Notes: a model not told the origin generated them from the letters alone. Positions 1 through 10,701 are shown, counted from the first letter of the stretch. The stretch: 64,000 nucleotides of DNA from Aplysia californica (GCF_000002075.1 NW_004797283.1:1294626-1358625), one strand, 5' to 3'. A program made the numbers and translations.

Positions 1-3000
1 ATTATAACGATGGGTCTTTCAAATGAAATTGACTAAATGTTACCACATATATATATATATTGAAATGGCACTTGTAAATCACTCACAATTGTTTGGTTGC
101 TATTTCTTTTCCCCTCTTTGTTTCCAGTGTTCAGATCCCTATGTTCGGGACGGTGTGGAGTTTGTAACTCTTCATGTCAAAGGGCAGAGCTTCATGCTAC
201 ATCAGATTCGCAAAATGATAGGTGAGAGAAGGAGTGTGTAGGTCTGGAGGAGAAGGAGGGTTGAAAAAAGAGGACAGAGAGAGAGAGGAGAGAGAGCAAA
301 ATGTGAAGTGTGCTGACAAAATGAATTTCTTCTCTGATTTTAGCCCTATCGAAATAGACAGGTCAAATTGATAGGTGGAGTTTGAACATTTTATAAGTAT
401 GAAATAACAAAAGACATGTCATCAACTGAAAATCTAAAAATTTGAACCCAGTGTCGATTTTTGGGTGATGTATTTATTTGTGGATTGGGAGAAGTAACTC
501 ATTTTGTCGGCAGGCCTCACAAATGGTCTTTACAGTATAAACATTAGGCTTAATTAATGCTGTAAATAAGTGGGATGAATTTCTTCTTGTAAGGTCAGTG
601 AGATTCTCATTGTCGACTTATGTACTGTTTGTCCAGTGTGCAAACTTATCTCTTGTTCTCATCTGTATGTGAGCTATTTGTAAGTACATTGTAGGATGTA
701 TTTTGACAATGTTATTGTTATTTTCTAACCACTATAGTAGTTGTTTTTTTTTGGGGGGGGGGGGGTTTAACAGAGCTGCATGATTTATAATGACCTTAAG
801 CTTCCCTAGTGTGTGTGTGCTGTATTCTCTGTTGTAAATGTTACTGGACTTCCATAAACATTTTGTTGTTGGCATTTTGTAAAAATAAATAAATAAATAA
901 ACCACATAACAGTAGAATTTTCAAAAAGAGAAACATGCAGGCGAATTGTGTGAATAGCTTCTTTTTTTTCTTTTTTTTTTTGCAATGTGTATGTGCTAGA
1001 CCCCTATAAATTTTAAGACAGTCTTGTTGGGTTTTTGTAAACATTGTATGGATTTTTTTGTGTGTGTGTGTGCAAATTCTTTTTTGGTTCTTTCATAGTG
1101 TGGGTGGTTGGCGGGTGCTCTGGTGTGAATTGCTCCTTGTTATCAAATATCTATCATCCTTTATCTCTCCTTCTTTTTTTGTCTTTGTTACTCTTTTGTA
1201 ACACCTCTAATCTGGGACACTTATGTGACCTAATTGCAGGGATAAAACTGATCAGTCCAAAAATAACTGAATTTTTCGCAGGCTGTACTGATTTGGAAAA
1301 ACATGCTTATTCAATTGTAGATTAGTACACATAGTAGAATGACTCGCCATTGAAAGTAGATAGACAGGCATCAGGGAAGGGAGGGTGATGTGTTTGATTC
1401 TCACTTAAGGAAAATGACGGAGCAAAACAAAATTGAGGATTTACGTAAATTTAAGGAAAATTTCCATCCCTGTAATTGCGTTGCAAGTGCCATAAAATGC
1501 TTACTACAACTAAAACAAAATAGTTCTTTCCTAGTCCGCTCAGCTTGATGTTGATTTTTTTCCCTCAGGTATCACTATTGCCATAGTGCGTGGCTACTGT
1601 GGAGAAAATGTGATAGACAAGTGCTGGGGGCCAGTGCAGGTGGGCAGATTGGAGATTTTATGGTCATGGTCATATATATATGACTCATCGTTTTCCTGTT
1701 GGGGGGGGGNNNNNNNNNNNNNNNNNNNNNNNNNNNNNNNNNNNNNNNNNNNNNNNNNNNNNNNNNNNNNNNNNNNNNNNNNNNNNNNNNNNNNNNNNNN
1801 NNNNNNNNNNNNNNNNNNNNNNNNNNNNNNNNNNNNNNNNNNNNNNNNNNNNNNNNNNNNNNNNNNNNNNNNNNNNNNNNNNNNNNNNNNNNNNNNNNNN
1901 NNNNNNNNNNNNNNNNNNNNNNNNNNNNNNNNNNNNNNNNNNNNNNNNNNNNNNNNNNNNNNNNNNNNNNNNNNNNNNNNNNNNNNNNNNNNNNNNNNNN
2001 NNNNNNNNNNNNNNNNNNNNNNNNNNNNNNNNNNNNNNNNNNNNNNNNNNNNNNNNNNNNNNNNNNNNNNNNNNNNNNNNNNNNNNNNNNNNNNNNNNNN
2101 TTTCTACGTTACCTTTCATTTTAGTTGACTTTAGATTTTTTTCGGGGGCTCTCGTGGCCTAGAGGTTAAGGTGTTGGCCTCTCATTCAAAGGTCCCGGGT
2201 TCGAATCCGCACGTTAAAGATCCCTTGGTGGTCTAAAATCGATAAGAGTAGAATTGGGTCGCCACCCGGGCAAAATTCAAAATTTCCTACCAACTGAAAA
2301 TATTAAGTGTGTCCCACACGCTCATATGACCTTATGCAGTTGCGAGCACCGTAAAACACTTTACAAAAACGAAAACAAAAAGATTTTTTTCTGAAAATTA
2401 ACCTCAATATAGTCAATTTGTTTTTGTGTTAGTAAGTGTTTTACGTCACTTGCAACACAATTAAGCTGTATGGGAATCAAACATTAGAGGATTGACAAGA
2501 GAGTAACGAACACAGAAAAGAAGGAGCACTTCAACTCACACAGCTGTTTAACTTTTACAAATGTAAGGAAGAAGGGGTGCTGGGCTGGTACCAGATAAAA
2601 AGATACTCCAGCGACTTCAACACCAGTGGAGTTAACTGCAAAATGAAACGTGTTATAATTGGGAAACCTTCCAGTGCGTATTGCGTGCATTAGTTTTAAT
2701 GGTCTGATTTTCAGTAATGTAATGGACAGATTATCGTGGGTTTTTAAAAAAAATCAATAGCTGTAGGCACAAAGATTACTATGTCAGTTATTTGAAGTAT
2801 TTGATATGAGACAAGATGTTGTCAACAGTTGAACTGTTTTTAGAGAAAGTTCGTGGATGGTTGGTGGGTGTTCTGATGTGGTTTGCTCCTTTTTTTCTAT
2901 CGAACTTATCTTTCCTCTTTCTTTTTTTGTGTTTGTTACTCTCTTGTAACACCTCTAATCTTCAACACTTATATGACCTTATTTTGTTGCAAGTGCCGTA

Positions 3001-6000
3001 AAACTCCTACAAAAACTAAGAGATGGTTCACATCTGATACCCTGGAAATTTTTTTAAGGATATACAGTATACAGTGGGAGTCTGTTTTTTTAAAAAACAT
3101 GATTAATCAGAAAATAGTGGTTTAGAGCCCCAATTTTTTTTCTTTTGTTTGATAGCATGTAAAACTGGTGGTTCTGTGATTTTTCTTTCATCCCGGGGTA
3201 GGAGATAAAGCAGTGGCTGTAGGTGCAATGCCACAAACAAAAACCCAACTCCATCACAGAGAGATCGTAAGAAAAATGAATGGGTATGTTGGTGTCTGTT
3301 GTATTATATTGAGAAGTTGTTTGAGGAGATAAAGAAGAGAAAGACGCTATTAAGAGCATAGTTGCTGTGTGTTGCTGAAGTACAAAAATTAAAATATAAT
3401 AATAATAATAGTAATAATAATACCAATTGGAAGCTAGATTTTCCCCCCCTCCCAGAGCAATCAAGTCCCCTCATCCGAGAGATGGGGGCAGGGGAAGGCC
3501 TGGCAGATCCCAGAGGGTTAATGTTGTCAACAAGCATGACGTAAGTGGTGTCTGCACCTTCTCCGCAGTCATAGGACTCTCCGATAAGTGCATGCTTAAT
3601 ACATGTATGTAGCTGGGTATTCCCTACGTAAAGTCACATCCAGTACAGTGCTGACAATGAACCTCTGCTTTCCACCCCACCAATACCCGTCCCAACTCCA
3701 GGTCAAAGAAAGGTTGTCGACGAAGAGAGGAGAAAAGAAAAGTTAATAAATGTAATAAAGTAAAACAATAAAAACAATAAATAGAAAGAGTAAGAAACAT
3801 AGTAAAGTAATATGTCTCTTTTCGGGGTCACCCCTTGACCTGTTAGCGTCCTCTTTTTCTTTTCCTATTCGAAGAGTACTAATCCCCCCCCCCCCACGAA
3901 GAGGTGGGTCTATTTGGGGGGGTCTTTTGTTTGACTAGCCTCTCTAAACGGAAAACCTGTCTAAACTGAAGAAAATCCAGCAGTCCCGCAGATTTCGGTT
4001 TTTAAAATCAAGTTTCTTTTTCTACAGGTGGATGTCCCCAAAGCGCCTGGGCTTGGTCTTGTTTTAGAAGAGGTTTGTATAATTTTGAAGTGACTAGTTA
4101 CTTTTGTCATGATATAATTACCTTCATAAGTGTGGGTGATTGGCAGGTGCTCTAGTGTGGTTTGTTCCTTCTTTCCCATCGAAACATGAAATTCCCCCCC
4201 CCCCCCCCCCCCCCGATGCCCCTGACTGAAGTGTCTTAGGCCATTCCCATAGGGGGGACATTTCTCGTGCTTATGCACAGTAGAATTGTAAATGGGCTGA
4301 TTCAACAATGTCATGCTCATAACTGTGCCTGAACTGCAACAGGGAACTGCTGCTTTTTCTTTCCTAATCCTTACTATCGTCATTTTCCCTCTACTTCTTT
4401 TGTATGTTTGTCACAATCTTGTGACCCGCTATTTCCGGGGTGCCTTGATAGTCGAAACAGACTTTGTGCTGTTGAAGCTAGAGAGGTGAGCAGAGTAAGC
4501 CAGAGTCCCTGTACTGTAAAGACTTCTCTGTTAACATCCACCCCTTGGCGCTCATATGACCTTATGCAGTTGCAAGCGCCGTAAAACCTCTACTAAATAA
4601 AAAAACATTAATCACCCTTACATCTCCTCCATTGTTATGTTTGTGACCTCTAGTTTTTGGCACTTATGTTTAATTACCTTTTTGTGTTGCAAGTGGCGTA
4701 AAACTCTTGCCAAAACTAAAAAACTAAACTTCATAAAAGCAGCTTTGACAGGGCTGCTGTATTAACAATCAGGTTGAAATACCTCTAGTTTTCTTAGAAT
4801 TCTGTTGGGTTTTATTTGAAGAGACTTGAAATTGAATCTAATTGTATGCTTTTTAAGGCGTTGCATATTTATATTAAGTTTGAAAGAACAATTACGATTA
4901 GATCTATAGATATTCTGCTGATTCTATAAAAAGTATGAATATTAGGTCTATATCTTTTAGAAAAGTTTGGAGGAAGGGGGTTGGGGTGGGGGGGGGGGGG
5001 TTGAAACTGATAAACTCTGCTTGTATGACTATTGATCTGTATCAGAGTTCTGGGACTATTGTGATTGAACACTAGCTATGTAGAGAGGTTGTTCTGAACA
5101 TTTACTATATATCTTCTTGTCGGTGGCCTAGTGGTTAGGCTCTCGGACTCGCAACCGTAAGGTCGTGGGTTCGAATCCTGTCAAGGGCCCGACGTTGTGT
5201 CCTTGGGAAAGGCACTTTACACGAATTTTCCTCACTTCACCCAGGTGGGAATGGGTACCCGGCTATAGACAGCGAAAGATCTTATCAGTTTGTTAGTGTT
5301 TGAGCGCTTAATCGGCTGCTTGCACTGTATGCTTCCCGGGAAGCTGAGAATGTTTCGGAGTGTTCTATGGTCTGCTGGGGTAATAATATAGTGTAAAGCG
5401 CATAGAGCCTGCTGCTGAGCGGGGATATGCGCTATACAAATGCTATCTATTATTATTATTACTATTATCTTATACTTGTACAGTAGACGGCTTGCGAGTT
5501 GAAAGCCAAAGTGAATTTTCTGCCAAACAGTAGACGTCAGTATTGTGAAGCCTCAGACTCTGCACGGTTATTCTCACTCCCTCATGAACATTTTATCTTG
5601 TTTTAGGGGCTGTGGGGTGGGAGAGGGCTTGCTGAGCTGAGATACAATCATACAGCAGCTAAGGGAATTATCATGAAGCTGTATACACCTTTGGCAAGGG
5701 GGCACGATATCATGAGAAATCAGCGAGGACATTACAGCTTGAGATGCAATTACCATTTCTTCTTCTTCAAGTGCCGTATCTGAAAGTGAAACAGATGTTG
5801 GCAGTCGTGCTTCACCTCTCATTTCTCTGTTCAGATGCTCCAAAAAAAAACCCAACTGTAATCCTTGTCTTTTCCCTTCTTCCATCTCTGCTTGTATGAC
5901 TATTGATCTGTATCAGAGTTCTGGGACTATTGTGATTGAACACTAGCTATGTAGAGAGGTTGTTCTGAACATTTACTATATATCTTCTTGCCTCTATTAT

Positions 6001-9000
6001 CTTATACTTGTACAGTAGACGGCTTGCGAGTTGAAAGGCAAAGTGAATTTTCTGCCAAACAGTAGACGTCAGTATTGTGAAGCCTCAGACTCTGCACGGT
6101 TATTCTCACTCCCTCATGAACATTTTATCTTGTTTTAGGGGCTGTGGGGTGGGAGAGGGCTTGCTGAGATACAATCATACAGCAGCTAAGGGAAATTATC
6201 ATGAAGCTGTATACACCTTTGGAAAGGGGGCACGATATCATGAGAAATCAGCGAGGACATTACAGCTTGAGATGCAATTACCATTTCTTCTTCTTCAAGT
6301 GCCGTATCTGAAAGTGAAACAGATGTTGGCAGTCGTGCTTCACCTCTCATTTCTCTGTTCAGATGCTCAACAAAAAAACCCCAACTGTATTCCTTGTCTT
6401 TTCCCTTCTTCCATCTGTTCAAGCTCTTTGGTAAGTTTTGTATACCTCTTCCTCTTTTGCCTTCTGTTTTTCCAATGAGAGTACGATTTTCAAGATCTTT
6501 CAGTTGGTTCAAGTATCCCAGGAGCTGTGTTGGTCTCTTCCTGACTGTCATGTTTTTATAGTGACTGTCTCGTGCTGCTAGTCGGTGGTTGACGGGTGCT
6601 CTGGTGTGGTTTGCTTCTTCTTTCTTCTCAAACTAGTCAAATGTTTATCGTCTTTATCTTACCTCCTTCTTTTTTGTGTTTGTTCCTCTCTTGTGACACC
6701 TCTAATCCTCAGCACTTATATGACCTTATTGTGTTGCAAGTGCTGTAAATCTCTTACAAAAATGAAAACTAAACTGCCTAATGCTGACTCCTTTCAGCCC
6801 TGCCTTTTACAAATTCTATCATTAGTGGTTGTCATGTTTCCATTGCTAAGTGAGAGGATCGAGTAAAATGGGTAAATTTGATGTCTTGAAAATACAACCT
6901 CCACTCCTGCAGAACCTGACTGTAATCCTTTATCTTACTTTTTATGGAAGTCTTAACCCTCTCTTGACCAGTTGGCTAGAATAACCCTGTGTCTTTGTTT
7001 GTATACTACGAAAAGAAAAACAAAAGGTATGAAGACCAGGATATTTTGGAAATGGTATGATATTATAAAAATATATTCAAAGTTCCACCCCTTTCGGGCT
7101 TGGTCAGGAACATGAAAAAAAATATATACTCTATGATATACAATATAGCACGGATAGCTTGAATTTGTCGGGACCAGCCTCGGTAGTTCAAGTGATACAT
7201 AGTTTGAGAGATATCTTACAAAGATAAAAAAGAAACTGCTCCTTTTTAAGTACAAGAACGTATCAGTATATAAGCCAGGGAGAAACCTAAGATCATCGAA
7301 CGATAACACCCTACTTGTGACACCCATTAAATCATACAAATCATATGGAGAGAGATCTTTCTCATATCTTGGTCCGTTTATGTTGAACAGATTATCCATG
7401 GAACTAAGACAAACAAGAACACTTGATAGCTTCAAAAGACATCTTTAAGCCTTTTCTGTTCCTACAGGCCTATCCTTTATAAGCTTTTAGCGTTATTTTT
7501 ATTATAGTTGTTCTGTGCCTACTTTTAAAGGAAAATAGTCTGTGTGTGTGGGGGGGGGGTGCATAAATGTATATTGCATGAGAGGAAAGGAAGTAGTCAG
7601 AAATATATTGAAAATGGGTTGTATTCTATTGTAAAGCGCATTGAGTTACTTTTTTTGGAAATGCGCTATATAAATGTTATATATTACTATTATTATTATT
7701 AAGTAAAGAAAAAAAAAACAGGACTGCAGGCACAGTTCGACGGATGCATGATTTTGAGTCTTCTGTGTTCGACCTATCCGTGTTCTACCGCAGTGACAAC
7801 AGCATGTACAATGGTGTCTGTGTTTGCACATTGTCACAAGTGAAATGTTTTTTAATTCCAGTTACATTTTGATGGCTACAACAAAAAGTTTGGCTGTGAC
7901 GGCATCCACGATCCTATTGACTGGACTCCATTCAGGGTTTGTAATTCTGTGAAATATGATACAACTTGAGTGATGTTCCTACTTATCACATTACACCCTA
8001 ATTGGCCCGCGATCGCCCTAGAATTTCCTTACGCGCTCCTCCCTATCATAAATGCCTTTCACCCCTGGCTGGGTATAGGCCACATACAAGCTCCTTCCAT
8101 TTATCTTTGTCCTGGGCCATCCTTCCCAGCTCGTTCCAAGTGAGCTTCATCTCTTTCATGTCCCTTTCCACACATCTCCTCCATTTTTCCCTGTGGCCTG
8201 CCCCTACCTCGTGCTCCCTGTGGGTTCCACTGCAGTGACTGTCTTGTAATGTTTCCGCTGTGCTGTCTGAAGGTGTGTGCCATCGATCTCAACCACCCAC
8301 TTTCTTAGTCCTATTTCTACTTCTATTCCTTCTGTCCTGTCCTTTCCCACAGCTCTTTCATTTCTTATTCTATCCTGCCACTTAATTCTGAGGATACTCC
8401 TCATACATCTGTTGATGAAAGTCTGGACTCCACCCTAACTCACCCGCTCCGACCAGGCATCTTTAAAAACAAAGTCTTGCCTTATGAGACCAGGGGCAGA
8501 GATTTTGGTTTTACATATAGTTACTGCAAAATGTTTCTTCTTCCGTTTGATACCGAAACAAAATTTTTCAGGTTAGTAGTTTTAGTATGAGAGCAGATCG
8601 AAGTGCGATCACGTTTCCGACACTTTGTGTCTCGACTTGTTGAAAAGCGACACTATTGAGTTCGAAAATGGAAATATCGATGGATTTGAGCAAGAACAAA
8701 CAAATGACAAATCAGATATTAATGAAAACGTAGCAAGAGCTTGGGGCGATTCTGATTAATCAAATATAGAATTTAGATCTAGGGCCCGACCGCGAGGCTG
8801 ATAGTGACGGGTCGGACACCCACATTGAACTAAAGTTAGAACCTTTCCATCAGTTTGTGTCTACCTAGAGTTATATTTTTCTGAAACTACCATTTCTCTT
8901 TCTAATTTTTATTTTTTCAGGATTTTTGGAATTTGTTTAGTATTTTTAAAATGCGTGTATTCACGGGAGGTAGGTTCCTTCCCCTTGCTTCGGATCTAGG

Positions 9001-10650
9001 TGTAGACTTCCTGTCCAGACCCTTAGGGTGTAATGTGTTATTAAAAGACGTTGAATGTGATTTTTGCCCCCTTCGTGAGTGGTTGGTGGGTGTGGTCTGC
9101 TTCTTCAATTTCTATGGTTCTTGTCATGAATGAACTTGCCTTTTGTCTTGTATTAAATAACCTGTGCAAGGATGAAAAATATTTCTGAAACTTTAGCTGT
9201 ACCTTTAGCATACTAATTTTTCTTGACATGTTATATTATAATTACAATGCATGAAGATACATGATGCCAATTTTCCTCTGTTTGCTTCTACACAGGTGTT
9301 TCTATCATTGTCTTCCAATAAATAGAGGGGGGAGGGGGGTTTCTTGATTCTACTATATGTGGGAACATTTTAAACTGCGTTCTTGTATTCTGGTTGTTCA
9401 CCAGTGTATGGATAAAATGGCTAGGCTACTCTCCGAGTATGCAAGGATCATTTGGCCCATTTTATCATGTGGAAGGCATTTATAATTTCTCAAGTTTTTC
9501 TTACATGTGGGGCTGTTGTACCCTATTTAGCTCTATAGCCCTTATACTTATAAGCAAGGTTGAAATGGTCTACAGTTTTGTTGAAGGGATGAGATATATG
9601 CTTACATGTACACTAAGCATAGAGTTCCAGACTGGTTTCTCTAGCTGTGAATGTTCTTTCAGGGACAGTACATTTTGTGAAATACAAATAAATATCTGGT
9701 AATTTAACATTATTCAATTTTTGATTCTCTAATTTTATTCTTCTTGATCTTGCAGGAGTCTCAGGAAAAGTTCAAGGAGGAGCACATTATTTCTGACATT
9801 GTCGCTCAAGAGAAGGAAGACAGAGTGTATCCTTTTTGATAAAGAAGAGTTTTTCTCCCTCTAGAGATGTTCAATCAATATAAATAAAATCAAGCCTGGC
9901 TATTCCGCCACCTTTGGGGCTTGGAACGAACATGAGGTTGGCGTAATAGCGGGGCTGGCGGTTTAGCATGATTCCTCTGTTAAACAGTCCTGACTGCCCA
10001 ACGTCAAGGGAAATGATTTTGCAGTATGATCCATGTTTCAAAAGGTGTCTTTTTGTTGGTTATTTATGTGTATACATGTATTTAGAGCTGGGAGTCTTCT
10101 CTCCCTCTTTCTATTTCTCTCTGTCTCTCTATTTCTCCTCCCACTCGTGGTGGCCGTGTGCGTTTAGGCAGAGACTCGTGTAGTATTTCTGGCGATAAAG
10201 GATTTCTTGTATTCTTTAGTTCCCATTGCTTGTGCCGAAGTTGTATGCAATGTATGATTGTGACTCCCTTAACTCTAGTTCAGCATGTTCAACTGGATGC
10301 GAACCCTACAGTTCCACAACTTTGGAGAGCCTCGCTCAGAAGGATCTGAAAAACCGTGGGCGAATGTGGCCAGAATGCTGAGGGAGAAGTCGAGCCCACC
10401 TCCCACTGAACAGACGACAGACACAGCAGCTCAGGAAGACGGAGAGCCTCCGATCGTTGGAGATTCAGCAGCTTGCGAGGTCAAGGACTCCACCAATTCG
10501 ACAGTTCCTGAGGTTACCATCGATACAACAGTTTCTGAGGGTACCACCGATGTAATTCACAACTCCACCCCAGTGTCCCCCGTTAAGGCAGACACTGAGC
10601 CCAGATCAGAATCCACGAGTGACCTATCAGCAGAATCGGCATCGAGATAG
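1..10650 (+). CDS. PUS1: tRNA pseudouridine synthase 1 (TruA family), 3' part of gene
   Basis: Gene span cut by the left edge; exons 128-221, 1569-1639, 4028-4072, 7862-7936, 9756-9824 and 10279-10650 join in frame through GT-AG introns. PUS1 isomerises uridine to pseudouridine in tRNA and some other RNAs, in nucleus and mitochondria. Seen: the TruA C-terminal motif [12 protein letters not shown] in the first visible exon, [11 protein letters not shown] in the third, and the FKEEHI block in the fifth, in the same order as I recall for animal PUS1. The catalytic aspartate lies upstream of the window. The last exon adds a tail of about 100 residues rich in Ser, Thr, Glu and Pro that I expect to be disordered. 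The introns hold many SINE, LINE and MITE remnants and the assembly gap. No exon is broken. Confidence 0.95.
128..221 (+). CDS. PUS1: PUS1 exon with [12 protein letters not shown] motif
   Basis: The acceptor is tttccag at 121-127 and the donor gtgaga at 222. The exon begins in phase 0 and ends after one base of a Gly codon. It encodes [12 protein letters not shown], then the [13 protein letters not shown] signature of TruA-type synthases, which belongs to the C-terminal half of the catalytic fold. Confidence 0.93.
222..1568 (+). other. PUS1 intron
   Basis: Contains a (GA)-rich patch near 260-300, a poly-T/poly-G run near 746-766, and a split SINE b copy (1098-1521). Nothing else recognisable. 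Confidence 0.7.
1098..1521 (+). mobile_element. SINE b copy, interrupted
   Basis: The body is GTGGTTGGCGGGTGCTCTGG then a CT-rich stretch and TAACACCTCTAATC, as in the other b copies. The element breaks off near 1240 and resumes near 1468 with TTGCAAGTGCCATAAAA, the shared SINE tail. The roughly 230 bases between are foreign to the family, so this copy carries an internal insertion. Confidence 0.7.
1569..1639 (+). CDS. PUS1: PUS1 exon ([15 protein letters not shown])
   Basis: The acceptor is tccctcag at 1561-1568 and the donor gtgggc at 1640. It completes the split Gly codon and encodes [15 protein letters not shown] followed by DKCWGPVQ, matching the helix after the QIRKM motif in animal PUS1. 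It ends in phase 0. The assembly gap starts 70 bases downstream. Confidence 0.9.
1710..2100. other. Assembly gap (391 N)
   Basis: A run of N directly after a poly-G tract (1701-1709). Any open frame crossing it is meaningless. Confidence 0.99.
2144..2381 (+). mobile_element. SINE a, tRNA-derived head, internally shortened
   Basis: The head resembles a tRNA with A-box-like GTGGCCTAGAGGTTAAGG and a B box GGTTCGAATCC (about 2200-2210), the internal RNA polymerase III promoter. The body continues through ATCGATAAGAGTAG and the tail CATATGACCTTATGCAGTTG to an A-rich end. Compared with the copy at 17273-17809 it lacks about 250 central bases. Confidence 0.8.
2853..3020 (+). mobile_element. SINE b copy
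   Basis: GGTTGGTGGGTGTTCTGATG head, CT-rich middle, TAACACCTCTAATCTTCAAC, then the shared tail TTGCAAGTGCCGTAAAACTC and ACAAAAACTAAG. No tRNA-like head is visible in this family. Confidence 0.75.
3880..4010. repeat. Remnant related to the TA-flanked element at 36083-36251
   Basis: The stretch near 3940-4000 (AACGGAAAACCTGTCTAAAC and the following GCAGTCCCGCAGATTTCGG) matches the interior of the element at 36083-36251. It sits immediately before the acceptor of the PUS1 micro-exon. A C run (3886-3895) precedes it. Confidence 0.5.
4028..4072 (+). CDS. PUS1: PUS1 micro-exon ([15 protein letters not shown])
   Basis: A 45-base exon, acceptor tctacag at 4021-4027 and donor gtttgt at 4073, phase 0 at both ends. 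It encodes [15 protein letters not shown], the strongly conserved segment before the last strand of the fold. It is too short for a simple ORF scan to find. Confidence 0.92.
4129..4712 (+). mobile_element. Composite of SINE b head, SINE c body and second SINE b tail
   Basis: A b-type head (4132-4185) is followed by a C20 run (4196-4214) and a c-type body (about 4270-4600) ending in CTCATATGACCTTATGCAGT and GCGCCGTAAAAC. A second b-type segment (4605-4712) then ends in the same tail. This shows at least two insertions of tail-sharing SINEs side by side. Confidence 0.65.
5015..6421. repeat. Recent tandem duplication, two copies
   Basis: Copy 1 is about 5015-5885 and copy 2 about 5886-6421. Outside a SINE present only in copy 1 they differ by roughly eight small changes over about 530 bases, read by eye. 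The - strand of each copy has an open stretch of about 100 residues not recognised as a host gene. The sequence just beyond copy 2 (to 6551) looks like a LINE C-terminus. Confidence 0.9.
5120..5460 (+). mobile_element. SINE d, full-length tRNA-derived SINE
   Basis: The head TCGGTGGCCTAGTGGTTAGG and B box GGTTCGAATCC show a tRNA origin. The body includes GGCACTTTACACGAATTTTC and TTTCCTCACTTCACCCAGG. The tail GTGTAAAGCGCATAGAGCCT ... GGATATGCGCTATACAAATG ends in (ATT)n and can fold through GCGCAT/ATGCGC. It is inserted in copy 1 of the tandem duplication; copy 2 shows the site without it (5990/5991). No clear target duplication is seen. Confidence 0.9.
6400..6551 (-). pseudogene. LINE reverse-transcriptase C-terminal remnant
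   Basis: The - strand encodes [20 protein letters not shown] and then [12 protein letters not shown], the pattern seen after the RT domain of many animal LINEs (LLGHxxR...LxGKxEGKRxRGRQ). It continues into the duplicated unit and is then lost. A fragment only. Confidence 0.6.
6583..6772 (+). mobile_element. SINE b copy
   Basis: GTCGGTGGTTGACGGGTGCT head, CT-rich middle, GACACCTCTAATCCTCAGC, tail TTATATGACCTTATTGTGTT and GCAAGTGCTGTAAA with an A-rich end. Confidence 0.75.
7130..7700 (+). mobile_element. LINE 3' end (CR1/L2-like C-terminus plus tail)
   Basis: An open frame ending with TAA at 7446-7448 encodes [38 protein letters not shown] and LDSFKRHL. This is the standard C-terminal pattern of CR1/L2-type LINEs (RSLRSS...GxRSFSxxGPxxWNxLP...SFKxxL). 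The Trp in WNSLP is Leu here. After the stop the 3' region ends TTGTAAAGCGCATTGAG ... ATGCGCTATATAAATG and (ATT)n, the same tail as SINE d. The element is truncated at its 5' side and looks partly deleted. Confidence 0.8.
7862..7936 (+). CDS. PUS1: PUS1 exon ([11 protein letters not shown])
   Basis: A 75-base exon, acceptor aattccag ending at 7861 and donor gtttgt at 7937, phase 0 at both ends. It encodes [11 protein letters not shown] followed by [10 protein letters not shown], aligning with the VHFEKYNQRFG block I recall from human PUS1. It follows directly on an interspersed LINE tail in the preceding intron. Confidence 0.9.
7937..9755 (+). other. PUS1 intron
   Basis: Holds the LINE fragment above and a SINE b fragment near 9078-9110 (GAGTGGTTGGTGGGTGTGGT). 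The remainder, including 8470-8900 and 9130-9755, shows nothing I recognise. Confidence 0.6.
8046..8434 (-). pseudogene. LINE C-terminus (RTE-like endonuclease-reverse transcriptase)
   Basis: The - strand reads, in more than one frame, [20 protein letters not shown], then [20 protein letters not shown], then [20 protein letters not shown] and a TGA at 8048-8046. This is a very common animal LINE C-terminus, downstream of the RT domain. Frame changes show it is dead. It lies in a PUS1 intron. Confidence 0.8.
9756..9824 (+). CDS. PUS1: PUS1 exon (FKEEHI block)
   Basis: A 69-base exon, acceptor cttgcag ending at 9755, phase 0. The donor chosen is gtgtat at 9825, because it joins in frame to the next exon as EDR-FSMFNW. 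The sequence [19 protein letters not shown] corresponds to the AAFKEEHI segment of animal PUS1. A GT two bases downstream is an alternative but would break the frame. Confidence 0.85.
10279..10650 (+). CDS. PUS1: PUS1 terminal coding exon with acidic Ser/Thr-rich tail
   Basis: The acceptor is aactctag ending at 10278 and the stop is TAG at 10648-10650. It begins [15 protein letters not shown], matching the WLSTLPIHNF region of PUS1. After about 25 residues it turns into a low-complexity tail with repeated T/S-x-V-P/S-E patterns. A likely polyadenylation signal aataaa lies at 10696-10701, 46 bases after the stop, so the 3' UTR appears short. Confidence 0.92.
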   Translation, partial: FSMFNWMRTLQFHNFGEPRSEGSEKPWANVARMLREKSSPPPTEQTTDTAAQEDGEPPIVGDSAACEVKDSTNSTVPEVTIDTTVSEGTTDVIHNSTPVSPVKADTEPRSESTSDLSAESASR

Positions 10651-10695
10651 TACTAGGAAAATGACTTAAGAATTTGCTTTCTCTTAATACCCTGA

Positions 10696-10701
10696 AATAA
10701 A
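10696..10701 (+). promoter_or_regulatory. PUS1: Candidate PUS1 polyadenylation signal
   Basis: A canonical AATAAA hexamer in the AT-rich stretch just after the PUS1 stop codon. It is the first such signal on the + strand after the gene. Confidence 0.5.

Noticed and set aside
1586-2162. Open frames running across the N block
   Set aside because: They exist only because N codons are read as unknown residues. The real coding part is the PUS1 exon 1569-1639.
2146-2219. tRNA-like sequence with B box
   Set aside because: It continues into a SINE body and tail repeated elsewhere; the same holds for heads at 5120 and 18381. No free-standing tRNA gene.
5574-5885. 103-codon - strand frame and its copy at 6186-6551 as a duplicated host gene
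   Set aside because: No splice sites or homologues recognised; the neighbouring part resembles a LINE C-terminus, so repeat origin is more likely.
7130-7700. Host gene ending at 7448
   Set aside because: The frame matches the LINE C-terminal pattern and is followed by a LINE tail; it lies inside a PUS1 intron.
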